A stretch of DNA of 64,000 nt from Lineus longissimus (Eukaryota; Nemertea; Pilidiophora; Heteronemertea; Lineidae), in contig NC_088320.1 in assembly GCF_910592395.1 (NCBI RefSeq), positions 10,296,001-10,360,000 of the forward strand. Reading direction: 5' to 3'. Shown here one piece after another: positions 47,603 through 60,103 of the stretch (positions are counted from its first letter, which is position 1; every line of letters starts with the position of its first letter). The translations under genes and the position numbers were made by a program. The notes under the pieces were generated by a model. The model was not told the origin of the DNA. It was given only the letters and a program-made list of their open reading frames with translations, and did no database searches.

Positions 47603-50600
47603 GTACGTTTCACTTGAATAAGACAGATGTAAACAATGCAAGTTTGATAAAAGAAGCAATTACACTGTTAACCCGTTGACATGAAGGTGGCAGCACCACA
47701 GTGTAGTGACTCTTAAAGGGGCAATAGAGATTACACTATGTTATTTCTTAACTTGGAACTGAACGTTCGTGCACTTTGATGTGGCTTGAAACAGGTTGAA
47801 AAGAAAAGTCTGACTTATCTTAGACATCTGAACATGATACATGAAAGTCCATACTTTTAGTTTAAACCAGAAATACTAAATTTAGGCCATAACCTGGACA
47901 AGCGTCATACAGGTTACATAACGCTGCGCAACCTGAAATTTGGTTGATGGAAATATAGCGTCAAAGGCTTTAAGATGCCTTCGCAGTTTATAAATCCAAG
48001 CGATCTACTGGTTTCACCAGTCCGGTTGATCTCCTAATGTCGCTATCGGTCACCTGTAGCTGATTACAGGTAGGCATCAGTCACTTGAGGCTGATTTATA
48101 CCGTTGGGCATGATTGTCTCTTAGACTTCTACGGTTTCTGCGTAGATCTTACATTATTGTTATCAGTGTTAAAATTATAACCCCAAATCTTATTTATAAT
48201 AACATCCATGAACCCTCTCCATTTGAACCATTCGGTTGCTTTTAGTCCCAGTGATTCAAAAGGTATCACTGTTTTGTCTGGTCTTAGTAAATCTGAAATA
48301 TATTTTATCCCTACTTCCTTCCAATGTTTATAAAAGATCATTCTTTGATTAATTTTGATTAATTTATTGTACCATAAATTTCCTTCCAATGTCTATAGAA
48401 GATCATTCTTTGATTTAATGTCAGGTCAGGTTAGCTACCTGCCACTGGTAACATGTAAGCCAGTGCCACCTGTCTCAGGTGGGTGACTTGTCACCCAGGG
48501 CGGATGAGCTCATCTAGAGCCAACAGCCATCTAGTTCTCCACTAGCATAGCCTCGAGGAAACTAGACACCCAGGCGACCTGACACAAAAGTGACTAGTCA
48601 CCTTGGGCAGTGGAGAAAGTTCTCCGGGGGAGACTGGCCTCCTTAGCCTTGGCCGGCAACTAGTCTAGGAGATGGAAAACTCTGTTATAATTTTAGGTTA
48701 GCTACCTGCCACTGGTAACCTGTAAGCCAGTGCCACCTGTCTCAGGTGGTTGACTAGTCACCCAGGGCGGATAAGCTCATCTAGAGCCAACGGCCATCTA
48801 GTTCTCCACTACCATAGCCTCCTGGAAACTAGACACCGAGGCGACCTGACACACAAGTGACTAGTCACCTTGGGCAGTGGAGAAAGTTCTCCGGGGGAGA
48901 CTGGCCTCCTTAGCCTTGGCCGGCAACTAGTCTAGGAGATGGAAAACTCTGTTTTAATTTTAGCTTAGCTACCTGCCACTGGTAACCTGTAAGCCAGTGC
49001 CACCTGTCTCAGGTGGTTGACTAGTCACCCAGGGCGGATGAGCTCATCTAGAGCCAACGGCCATCTAGTTCTCCACTACCATAGCCTCGTGGAAACTAGA
49101 CACCGAGGCGACCTGACACACAAGTGACTAGTCACCTTGGGCAGTGGAGAAAGTTCTCCGAGGGAGACTGGCCTCCTTAGCCTTGGCCGGCAACTAGTCT
49201 AGGAGATGGAAAACTCTGTTTTAATTTTAAACTCTATTTTAATTTTTTGATTAATTTATTGTACCATAAATTTCCTTCCAATGTTGATAAAAGATCATTC
49301 TTTGATTAATTTTGATTAATTTATTGTACCAAAAATATGTTTTTCCTGAGCCACGTGCTTGCAGGCGCCGCCTACTTTGCCTTAGTGAGCCAATCATATA
49401 ACATCTTATATTGTAGCATGTGATGTATGTTTTACCAGACTATTATGTGGAAGTATTGTCCTTTGCTGGATTGGGGGTACCATAAATATGTTTTTCCTGA
49501 GCCACGTGCTTGCAGGCGCCGCCTCTTTTGCCTTAGTGAGCCAATCATATAACATCTTATATTGTAGCATGTGATGTATGTTCTACCAGACTATTATGTG
49601 GAAGTATTGTCCTTTGCTGGATTGGGGGTACCATAAATATGTTTTTCCTGAGCCACGTGCTTGCAGGCGTCGCCTCCTTTGCCTTAGTGAGCCAATCATA
49701 TAACATCTTATATTGTAGCATGTGATGTATGTTTTACCAGACTATTATGTGGAAGTATTGTCCTTTGCTGGATTGCTGGATTTGGGGTACCATAAATATG
49801 TTTTTCCTGAGCCACGTGCTTGCAGGCGCCGCCTCCTTTGCCTTAGTGAGCCAATCATATAACATCTTATATTGTAGCATGCGATGTATGTTTTACCAGA
49901 CTATTATGTGGAAGTATTGTCCTTTGCTGGATTGGGGGTACCATAAATATGTTTTTCCTGAGCCACGTGCTTGCAGGCGCCGCCTACTTTGCCTTAGTGA
50001 GCCAATCATATAACATCTTATATTGTTGCATGTGATGTATGTTTTACCAGACTATTATGTTGAAGTATTGTCCTTTGCTGGATTGGGGGTACCATAAATA
50101 TGTTTTTCCTGAGCCACGTGCTTGCAGGCGCCGCCTACTTTGCCTTAGTGAGCCAATCATATAACATCTTATATTGTAGCATGTGATGTATGTTTTACCA
50201 GACTATTATGTTGAAGTATTGTCCTTTGCTTGATTGGGGGTACCATAAATATGTTTTTCCTGAGCCACGTGCTTGCAGGCGCCGCCTACTTTGCCTTAGT
50301 GAGCCAATCATATAACATCTTATATTGTAGCATGTGATGTATGTTTTACCAGACTATTATGTTGAAGTATTGTCCTTTGCTTGATTGGGGGTACCATAAA
50401 TATGTTTTTCCTGAGCCACGTGCTTGCAGGCGCCGCCTCTTTTGCCTTAGTGAGCCAATCATATAACATCTTATATTGTAGCATGTGATGTATTTTTTGA
50501 CAGACTATTATGTGGAAGTATTGTCCTTTACTGGATTGGGGGTACCATAAATATGTTTTTCCTGAGCCACGTGCTTGCAGGCGCCGCCTCCTTTGCCTTA

Positions 50601-50884
50601 GTGAGCCAATCATGTTTTACCAGACTATTATGTGGAAGTATTGTCCTTTGCTGGATTAGGGGTACCATAAATGTGATGTATGTTTTACCAGACTATTATG
50701 TGGAAGTATTGTCCTTTGCTGGATTCGGGGTACCATAAATATGTTTTTCCTGAGCCACGTGCTTGCAGGCGCCGCCTCCTTTGCCTTAGTGAGCCAATCA
50801 TATAACTAACATCTTATATTATAGCATGTGATGTATGTTTTACCAGACTATTATGTGGAAGTATTGTCCTTTGCTGGATTGGGG
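47603..50884. repeat. Block 10: M, S x3, P x10
   Basis: S 48,429-49,228, P 49,328-50,884. Two adjacent P copies (about 50,100-50,395) are nearly identical, showing single-monomer expansion. Confidence 0.9.
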
Positions 50885-53713
50885 GTACGTTTCACTTGAA
50901 TAAGACAGATGTAAACAATGCAAGTTTGATAAAAGAAGCAATTACACTGTTAACCCGTTGACATGAAGGTGGCAGCACCACAGTGTAGTGACTCTTAAAG
51001 GGGCAATAGAGATTACACTATGTTATTTCTTAACTTGGAACTGAACGTTCGTGCACTTTGATGTGGCTTGAAACAGGTTGAAAAGAAAAGTCTGACTTAT
51101 CTTAGACATCTGAACATGATACATGAAAGTCCATACTTTTAGTTTAAACCAGAAATACTAAATTTAGGCCATAACCTGGACATGCGTCATAGAGGTTACA
51201 TAACGCTGCGCAACCTGAAATTTGGTTGATGGAAATATAGCGTCAAAGGCTTTAAGATGCCTTCGCAGTTTATAAATCCAAGCGATCTACTGGTTTCACC
51301 AGTCCGGTTGATCTCCTAATGTCGCTATCGGTCACCTGTAGCTGATTACAGGTAGGCATCAGTCACTTGAGGCTGATTTATACCGTTGGGCATGATTGTC
51401 TCTTAGACTTCTACGGTTTCTGCGTAGATCTTACATTATTGTTATCAGTGTTAAAATTATAACCCCAAATCTTATTTATAATAACATCCATGAACCCTCT
51501 CCATTTGAACCATTCGGTTGCTTTTAGTCCCAGTGATTCAAAAGGTATCACTGTTTTGTCTGGTCTTAGTAAATCTGAAATATATTTTATCCCTACTTCC
51601 TTCCAATGTTTATAAAAGATCATTCTTTGATTAATTTTGATTAATTTATTGTACCATAAATTTCCTTCCAATGTCTATAGAAGATCATTCTTTGATTTAA
51701 TGTCAGGTCAGGTTAGCTACCTGCCACTGGTAACATGTAAGCCAGTGCCACCTGTCTCAGGTGGGTGACTTGTCACCCAGGGCGGATGAGCTCATCTAGA
51801 GCCAACAGCCATCTAGTTCTCCACTAGCATAGCCTCGTGGAAACTAGACACCCAGGCGACCTGACACAAAAGTGACTAGTCACCTTGGGCAGTGGAGAAA
51901 GTTCTCCGGGGGAGACTGGCCTCCTTAGCCTTGGCCGGCAACTAGTCTAGGAGATGGAAAACTCTGTTTTAATTTTAGGTTAGCTACCTGCCACTGGTTA
52001 CCTGTAAGCCAGTGCCACCTGTCTCAGGTGGTTGACTAGTCACCCAGGGCGGATAAGCTCATCTAGAGCCAACGGCCATCTAGTTCTCCACTACCATAGC
52101 CTCCTGGAAACTAGACACCGAGGCGACCTGACACACAAGTGACTAGTCACCTTGGGCAGTGGAGAAAGTTCCCTGGGGGAGACTGGCCTCCTTAGCCTTG
52201 GCCGGCAACTAGTCTAGGAGATGGAAAACTCTGTTTTAATTTTAGGTTAGCTACCTGCCACTGGTAACCTGTAAGCCAGTGCCACCTGTCTCAGGTGGTT
52301 GACTAGTCACCCAGGGCGGATGAGCTCATCTAGAGCCAACGGCCATCTAGTTCTCCACGACCATAGCCTCGTGGAAACTAGATACCGAGGCGACCTGACA
52401 CACAAGTGACTAGTCACCTTGGGCAGTGGAGAAAGTTCTCCGAGGGAGACTGGCCTCCTTAGCCTTGGCCGGCAACTAGTCTAGGAGATGGAAAACTCTG
52501 TTTTAATTTTAAACTCTATTTTAATTTTTTGATTAATTTATTGTACCATAAATTTCCTTCCAATGTTGATAAAAGATCATTCTTTGATTAATTTTGATTA
52601 ATTTATTGTACCAAAAATATGTTTTTCCTGAGCCACGTGCTTGCAGGCGCCGCCTACTTTGCCTTAGTGAGCCAATCATATAACATCTTATATTGTAGCA
52701 TGTGATGTATGTTTTACCAGACTATTATGTGGAAGTATTGTCCTTTGCTGGATTGGGGGTACCATAAATATGTTTTTCCTGAGCCACGTGCTTGCAGGCG
52801 CCGCCTCTTTTGCCTTAGTGAGCCAATCATATAACATCTTATATTGTAGCATGTGATGTATGTTCTACCAGACTATTATGTGGAAGTATTGTCCTTTGCT
52901 GGATTGGGGGTACCATAAATATGTTTTTCCTGAGCCACGTGCTTGCAGGCGCTGCCTCCTTTGCCTTAGTGAGCCAATCATATAACATCTTATATTGTAG
53001 CATGTGATGTATGTTTTACCAGACTATTATGTGGAAGTATTGTCCTTTGCTGGATTGGGGGTACCATAAATATGTTTTTCCTGAGCCACGTGCTTGCAGG
53101 CGTCGCTTCCTTTGCCTTAGTGAGCCAATCATATAACATCTTATATTGTAGCATGCGATGTATGTTTTACCAGACTATTATGTGGAAGTATTGTCCTTTG
53201 CTGGATTGCTGGATTTGGGGTACCATAAATATGTTTTTCCTGAGCCACGTGCTTGCAGGCGCCGCCTCCTTTGCCTTAGTGAGCCAATCATATAACATCT
53301 TATATTGTAGCATGCGATGTATGTTTTACCAGACTATTATGTGGAAGTATTGTCCTTTACTGGATTGGGGGTACCATAAATATGTTTTTCCTGAGCCACG
53401 TGCTTGCAGGCGCCGCCTCCTTTGCCTTAGTGAGCCAATCATGTTTTACCAGACTATTATGTGGAAGTATTGTCCTTTGCTGGATTAGGGGTACCATAAA
53501 TGTGATGTATGTTTTACCAGACTATTATGTGGAAGTATTGTCCTTTGCTGGATTCGGGGTACCATAAATATGTTTTTCCTGAGCCACGTGCTTGCAGGCG
53601 CCGCCTCCTTTGCCTTAGTGAGCCAATCATATAACTAACATCTTATATTATAGCATGTGATGTATGTTTTACCAGACTATTATGTGGAAGTATTGTCCTT
53701 TGCTGGATTGGGG
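50885..53713. repeat. Block 11: M, S x3, P x7
   Basis: S 51,711-52,510, P 52,611-53,713. Confidence 0.9.
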
Positions 53714-56700
53714 GTACGTTTCACTTGAATAAGACAGATGTAAACAATGTAAGTTTGATAAAAGAAGCAATTACACTGTTAACCCGTTGACATGAAGGTG
53801 GCAGCACCACAGTGTAGTGACTCTTAAAGGGGCAATAGAGATTACACTATGTTATTTCTTAACTTGGAACTGAACGTTCGTGCACTTTGATGTGGCTTGA
53901 AACAGGTTGAAAAGAAAAGTCTGACTTATCTTAGACATCTGAACATGATACATGAAAGTCCATACTTTTAGTTTAAACCAGAAATACTAAATTTAGGCCA
54001 TAACCTGGACATGCGTCATAGAGGTTACATAACGCTGCGCAACCTGAAATTTGGTTGATGGAAATATAGCGTCAAAGGCTTTAAGATGCCTTCGCAGTTT
54101 ATAAATCCAAGCGATCTACTGGTTTCACCAGTCCGGTTGATCTCCTAATGTCGCTATCGGTCACCTGTAGCTGATTACAGGTAGGCATCAGTCACTTGAG
54201 GCTGATTTATACCGTTGGGCATGATTGTCTCTTAGACTTCTACGGTTTCTGCGTAGATCTTACATTATTGTTATCAGTGTTAAAATTATAACCCCAAATC
54301 TTATTTATAATAACATCCATGAACCCTCTCCATTTGAACCATTCGGTTGCTTTTAGTCCCAGTGATTCAAAAGGTATCACTGTTTTGTCTGGTCTTAGTA
54401 AATCTGAAATATATTTTATCCCTACTTCCTTCCAATGTTTATAAAAGATCATTCTTTGATTAATTTTGATTAATTTATTGTACCATAAATTTCCTTCCAA
54501 TGTCTATAGAAGATCATTCTTTGATTTAATGTCAGGTCAGGTTAGCTACCTGCCACTGGTAACATGTAAGCCAGTGCCACCTGTCTCAGGTGGGTGACTT
54601 GTCACCCAGGGCGGATGAGCTCATCTAGAGCCAACAGCCATCTAGTTCTCCACTAGCATAGCCTCGTGGAAACTAGACACCCAGGCGACCTGACACAAAA
54701 GTGACTAGTCACCTTGGGCAGTGGAGAAAGTTCTCCGGGGGAGACTGGCCTCCTTAGCCTTGGCCGGCAACTAGTCTAGGAGATGGAAAACTCTGTTTTA
54801 ATTTTAGGTTAGCTACCTGCCACTGGTTACCTGTAAGCCAGTGCCACCTGTCTCAGGTGGTTGACTAGTCACCCAGGGCGGATAAGCTCATCTAGAGCCA
54901 ACGGCCATCTAGTTCTCCACTACCATAGCCTCCTGGAAACTAGACACCGAGGCGACCTGACACACAAGTGACTAGTCACCTTGGGCAGTGGAGAAAGTTC
55001 CCTGGGGGAGACTGGCCTCCTTAGCCTTGGCCGGCAACTAGTCTAGGAGATGGAAAACTCTGTTTTAATTTTAGGTTAGCTACCTGCCACTGGTAACCTG
55101 TAAGCCAGTGCCACCTGTCTCAGGTGGTTGACTAGTCACCCAGGGCGGATGAGCTCATCTAGAGCCAACGGCCATCTAGTTCTCCACGACCATAGCCTCG
55201 TGGAAACTAGATACCGAGGCGACCTGACACACAAGTGACTAGTCATCTTGGGCAGTGGAGAAAGTTCTCCGAGGGAGACTGGCCTCCTTAGCCTTGGCCG
55301 GCAACTAGTCTAGGAGATGGAAAACTCTGTTTTAATTTTAAACTCTATTTTAATTTTTTGATTAATTTATTGTACCATAAATTTCCTTCCAATGTTGATA
55401 AAAGATCATTCTTTGATTAATATTGATTAATTTATTGTACCATAAATATGTTTTTCCTGAGCCACGTGCTTGCAGGCGCCGCCTACTTTGCCTTAGTGAG
55501 CCAATCATATAACATCTTATATTGTAGCATGTGATGTATGTTTTACCAGACTATTATGTGGAAGTATTGTCCTTTGCTGGATTGGGGCTACCATAAATAT
55601 GTTTTTCCTGAGCCACGTGCTTGCAGGCGTCGCCTCCTTTGCCTTAGTGAGCCAATCATATAACATCTTATATTGTAGCATGCGATGTATGTTTTACCAG
55701 ACTATTATGTGGAAGTATTGTCCTTTGCTGGATTGCTGGATTTGAGGTACCATAAATATGTTTTTCCTGAGCCACGTGCTTGCAGGCGCCGCCTCCTTTG
55801 CCTTAGTGAGCCAATCATATAACATCTTATATTGTAGCATGCGATGTATGTTTTACCAGACTATTATGTGGAAGTATTGTCCTTTGCTGGATTGGGGGTA
55901 CTATAAATATGTTTTTCCTGAGCCACGTGCTTGCAGGCGCCGCCTTCTTTGCCTTAGTGAGCCAATCATATAACATCTTATATTGTAGCATGTGATGTAT
56001 GTTTTACCAGACTATTATGTTGAAGTATTGTCCTTTGCTGGATTGGGGGTACCATAAATATGTTTTTCCTGAGCCACGTGCTTGCAGGCGCCGCCTACTT
56101 TGCCTTAGTGAGCCAATCATATAACATCTTATATTGTAGCATGTGATGTATGTTTTACCAGACTATTATGTTGAAGTATTGTCCTTTGCTGGATTGGGGG
56201 TACCATAAATATGTTTTTCCTGAGCCACGTGCTTGCAGGCGCCGCCTCTTTTGCCTTAGTGAGCCAATCATATAACATCTTATATTGTAGCATTTGATGT
56301 ATTTTTTGACAGACTATTATGTGGAAGTATTGTCCTTTACTGGATTGGGGGTACCATAAATATGTTTTTCCTGAGCCACGTGCTTGCAGGCGCCGCCTCC
56401 TTTGCCTTAGTGAGCCAATCATGTTTTACCAGACTATTATGTGGAAGTATTGTCCTTTGCTGGATTGTGGGTACCATAAATATGTTTTTCCTGAGCCACG
56501 TGCTTGCAGGCGCCGCCTCCTTTCCCGTAGTGAGCCAATCATATAACATCTTATATTGTAGCATGTCATGTATGTTCTACCAGACTATTATGTGGAAGTA
56601 TTGTCCTTTGCTGGATTGTGGGTACCATAAATATGTTTTCCCTGAGCCACGTGCTTGCAGGCGCCTCCTCCTTTGCCTTAGTGAGCCAATCATGTTTTAC

Positions 56701-56728
56701 CAGACTATTGTCCTTTGCTGGATTGGGG
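53714..56728. repeat. Block 12: M, S x3, P x9
   Basis: S 54,540-55,340, P 55,437-56,728. The last P copies are the most decayed of the run (TTTCCCGTAGTG, GCGCCTCCTCC, and a 30-bp loss in the last one). Confidence 0.9.
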
Positions 56729-56812
56729 GTACGGTTCAGTTGAATAAGACAGATGTAAACAATGCAAGTTTGATAAAAGAGGAAATTACAGTGTTAACCC
56801 GTTGACATGAAG
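56729..56812. repeat. Right edge of the array: first 84 bases of an M
   Basis: Stops at TTGACATGAAG, after which the sequence is SINE-field repeat. Confidence 0.85.
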
Positions 56813-57223
56813 TGGCCTTTCTTGATGCTTAAGGTCCATTATACGTTAATGGTGACGCAATTTAATGATGACACTTCATAAAGTCCTAGGATTGCGGACT
56901 AATGAATGACGGTGTGTGTGATAACATGCTCGATACATTCAAACCGGACAAACGAGGACAACTTTGAGCTACACGTAGCCTAGCTGAGTAAAGGATGTCT
57001 CAAGCAAGAGGAGTGGCCTTTCCAAAGCTTCAGTTGCATTAAACAAGTCCATTGTGACACAATTTACCAGATGACACTCCATCTGGTCCCAGGGGCTAGA
57101 CCTTATGAATGACTATGCATGTGGTGACATGCTGGATATATTCAAGCCGGGGAAATGTAGATGGTCTCTGGGATGAGGCCTTATGAATGTGTGCGTTTGA
57201 TGACATGCTCAAACCGGGGACAT

Positions 57224-57412
57224 GAGGAGCCTCATAGCCTAGTGGTTAACACTGGTGGCTACCACGCAATAGGGCCCGGGTTTGATCCCGGGGAGAACCT
57301 AGGATTGTATTTCTGGATGAACCGGCGTGGCTTTCAAGAACTAAAAATTCCTGGCTCTTCACAACACGTACATTGTCTTTAGCTGGTCCAGCCGGTAAAC
57401 CCTCATGGAATG
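57224..57412 (+). mobile_element. tRNA-derived SINE, copy 1
   Basis: Box A TAGCCTAGTGG at 57,235-57,245. Box B GGTTTGATCCC at 57,279-57,289, with T replacing the usual C. Followed by a body with GGATGAACCGGCGTGGC and a GGAACTAAAAATTCC-like foldback (here AGAACT). Confidence 0.8.
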
Positions 57413-57678
57413 AATATGGATGTGGTGACATGCTCGAATACATCAAAACCTGGGACTAAGGACAACTTTGAGGTACATTTAGGCCTAGATGAGTAAAGGA
57501 TGTTTGAAGCTGGAGGAGTGGCCTTTCTAAAGCTTCAGTTGCATTAAACAGTCCATTGTGACACAATTTACCGATGACACTCCATCTGGTCCCAGGATGA
57601 AACTCTATCTGGGCTCTGGGATGAGGTCTTGGGAATGGTGTGTTTGATGACATGATCGTAGCATTCAAACCGGGGACA

Positions 57679-57858
57679 TGAGGAGCCTCATAGCCTAGTG
57701 GTTAACACTGGTGGCTACCACGCAATAGGGCCAGGGTTCGATCCCGAGGAGAACCCAGAATTGTACTTCTGGATGAACCGGCGTGGCTTTCAAGGAACCA
57801 AATTCCTGGCTCTTCACAACACGTACATAGGCTATAGCTGGTCCAGCGGGTAATGAAT
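57679..57858 (+). mobile_element. tRNA-derived SINE, copy 2
   Basis: Box A 57,691-57,701 and box B GGTTCGATCCC 57,735-57,745, both consensus. Confidence 0.85.
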
Positions 57859-58258
57859 ATGGATGTGGTGACATGCTCGAATACATCAAAACCTCGGACA
57901 TAAGGACAACTTTGAGGTACATTTAGGCCTAGATGAGTAGAGCATGTCTGAACTTAAAACAGTGGCCTTTATACAGACAATGGTGACACAGTAATGACTG
58001 TTTTTGTGATAACATGCTCGATACATTCAAGCCGTGGACATGAGGAGCCTAGCTGAGTAAAGAATGTTGGAAGCTAGAGGAGTGGACTTTCTAAAGCTTC
58101 AGTTGCATAAAACAGTCCATTGTGACACAATTTACAGATGACACTATCTGGTCCAGGATGAAACTCCATCTGGTCTCTGGGATGGGGGTATTATGCATTA
58201 AACAGTCTTATGAATGTGTACGTTTGATGACATGCTCGATACATTCAAACCGTGGATA

Positions 58259-58406
58259 TGAGGAGCCTCATAGCCTAGTGGTTAACACTGGTGGCTACCA
58301 CGCAATAGGGCCCGGGTTCGATCCCGGGGAGAACCTAGGATTGTATTTTTGGATGAACCGGCGTGGCTTTCAAGGAACTAAAAATTCCTGGCTCTTCACA
58401 GTACCT
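58259..58406 (+). mobile_element. tRNA-derived SINE, copy 3, cut by the Harbinger region
   Basis: Box A 58,271-58,281, box B 58,315-58,325, with a perfect T-arm (CCCGG...CCGGG). The 3' part ends at GGCTCTTCAC, where the Harbinger side begins. Confidence 0.85.
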
Positions 58407-58464
58407 CCTCAGCCTCAGTTAAACCCAGCGTTAGGAGATTTCTAGCGTTAGTAGCAAATCCAAC

Positions 58465-59835
58465 ATGACCGCCAACATTGGAATCTTTCCACTTCAGCCA
58501 CAAATTCAGGCAATTCGACAATGTAATCGCACTTTTAATCATCTTGAGCGCTTTAATGATAAGAAACTATTTAAAAGGTATCGTTTTGAGTTGGATGGGA
58601 TTGAATTTATATGTGATTTAGTGAGAGAGGACCTCGAAAGAGCAAGTGGTAGGTCAATGGCCCTCACAGTGGAAATACAAGTGCTCCTTGCCTTGCGTTT
58701 TTTTGCTTCGGGGGCATTTTTGGAGCCAATAGGAGACACCCTTGGTATAGACAAGGGATCAGTATCAAGAGCTGTACGTGATGTAAGTGCTGCGTTACAC
58801 CGCCGGAGGGATGAATTTATAAAATGGCCAATCCAAGTGGATGAGCGGCGTTAAGTACAGATGGGTTTCTACAACATCTCAGGCTTCCCAAGAGTACTCG
58901 GCTGCATAGACGGCACCCATGTGAGGATTATATGCCCAAATGCGCCACTCTTGCCAGTAGAAGCACCACCACCTCCACCACCACCACCAGCAGATGATGA
59001 AGAGCAGCTACCACAGCAGGCACAGCCAATGCCAAATGCAGCACGGCCAGAGGAAGATCCACATGATGATGATCCACAGCAGCCTCAGCAGCAGGGAAGG
59101 GTACCAAACTATGAAGCGTCATTCGTTAATCGCAAGGGCTACCACAGCCTAAACATCCAGGCAGTCTGTGACCACACTGGTAAGTATTTATTAACCTTTA
59201 TTTCTTGCAGAAATTGATGAAATAACTACGATTTTCACCCTGAATTCTGACAAGTTTTGACAGAAGCTGCCATCTTTGTTTATGACCGAGGTGAAGGTAA
59301 TGCAAGTTAATGCAGTGCTGATATAGGGGGTGCAAACTTGGTATTAATTTAATGGTTTAAAGGGGGCACTATCTGCATTTTAATGTATGTTTGGAATTTT
59401 TCTCCTAGTCAGTGATGTTATAACCACTTTAACTCCCACTTGAAATAGGATTCCTGTAGTATCTTTATTGTTGTGTAAATTTTTAGGAAGGTTCACAAAG
59501 ATAGTGGCAAAGTGGCCTGGAGCTACCCATGACAGCTACATTTTTCGTAACTCGGCCTTCTCCGTCCACATGGAAGCGAATAACCCAAGAGGAGAGGACG
59601 GGATGATGTTCCTTGCAGGCCATTCCTCATTACCCCCTACCCCAACCCTACAACACCTCGTGAGTAGCACTTTAACAAGTCCCTCTGTGGCACAAGAGTT
59701 CGCATTGAACATGCCTTTGGTGTCCTCAAACGGCGATTCCATGTGTTGCATGGCGAAGTTCGCATGGAAGCAGCCAATTATATCGTCTCACAGTATGTTA
59801 AAACCATTACATACTTCGTACTGAATCTGACATGA
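58465..59835 (+). pseudogene. Harbinger DDE transposase, disrupted
   Basis: PIF/Harbinger nuclease (DDE_Tnp_4 type). Exon 1, 58,465-59,179: N-terminal helical region with [14 protein letters not shown], then GCIDGTHVRI (first Asp), an unusual Pro/Gln/Asp-rich insert of about 55 residues, and EASFVNRKGYHSLNIQAVCD. A phase-1 intron (59,180-59,486, GTAAGT...TTTTAG) joins to KWPGATHDSYIFRNSA (second Asp). After a frame change, [15 protein letters not shown] (Glu near 59,704) leads to TGA at 59,833. Lesions: TAA at 58,852-58,854 between VDERR and VQMGFYN; a small deletion near 59,610-59,616 that removes the family LLGDSGYP motif and shifts frame; TAG at 59,665-59,667. Not functional as read. Confidence 0.88.
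59180..59486 (+). other. Intron of the Harbinger transposase
   Basis: 307 bp, GT-AG, phase 1. Splicing restores HTG-RFTKIVAKWPG across the junction, which fits the family. Confidence 0.8.
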
Positions 59836-60103
59836 CCAAGTGCCCTTGCTGTGTATATAAGTCACCTGAAGATGACCAATTTAACCCCCTAACCAATGCC
59901 TATAGCTTCCCTTTTTAAAATGCTATCTGAGTAAACTGATTAAATTCAATTAAGCCCCAGTTAGTAATTGGCAATTTAATCAACGCAAGCTCAGCTTTAA
60001 TCTTTAATAATAAATACATGTACAATTTCGTTTATAATAATGCTGTAATGTACAATGTAATGTACAATGTAATATATTAACACAGTCCTGGCAGTCCTTA
60101 AAG
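59836..60103. other. Gap between the convergent Harbinger genes
   Basis: AT-rich. Contains AATAAT and AATAAA-like signals on both strands and a short tandem AATGTACAATGTAATGTACA. Nothing coding seen. Confidence 0.5.

Larger units (their letters stand above)
21313..56812. repeat. 35.5 kb higher-order satellite array (modules M, S, P)
   Basis: Three unrelated monomers in fixed order: M (about 0.82 kb), S (267 bp, 39 copies), a linker of about 95 bp, and P (151 bp, about 80 copies). M starts at 22113, 23804, 25141, 27708, 29741, 32191, 34640, 39504, 44631, 47603, 50885, 53714 and 56729. P joins P at GGGGGTAC/CATAAAT, P joins M at GGGGGTAC/GTTTCAC, and the linker joins P at TTATTGTAC/CATAAAT, so GTAC is the common seam. 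Copies on the right are nearly identical; those on the left are more diverged. No host gene inside. Confidence 0.95.
56813..58424. repeat. SINE-bearing repeat field, left part
   Basis: Repeats of about 450-600 bp that mix AGTGGCCTTTC, CAGTCCATTGTGACACAATT, CATCTGGTC(C/T) and GACATGCTCGATACATTCAA with a tRNA-like SINE. Three SINE heads here. Outside these, the intervening sequence is the repeat spacer and shows no gene. Confidence 0.8.

Noticed and set aside
53072-53488. 138-codon ORF across P monomers
   Set aside because: The P unit is 151 bp, so frames rotate and chance openness chains together. No family signal, and different frames are equally open.
21313-56812. CRISPR-like array
   Set aside because: Monomers are 151 and 267 bp, directly abutting, with no unique spacers, in a eukaryotic context.
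57226-57300. Functional tRNA gene
   Set aside because: Boxes A and B and a T-arm are present, but the acceptor stem does not pair well and a SINE body follows.
57161-57382. ORFs containing YECVRLMTCS and WMNRRGFQ
   Set aside because: They are read-through of SINE and spacer copies and recur only where the repeat recurs.
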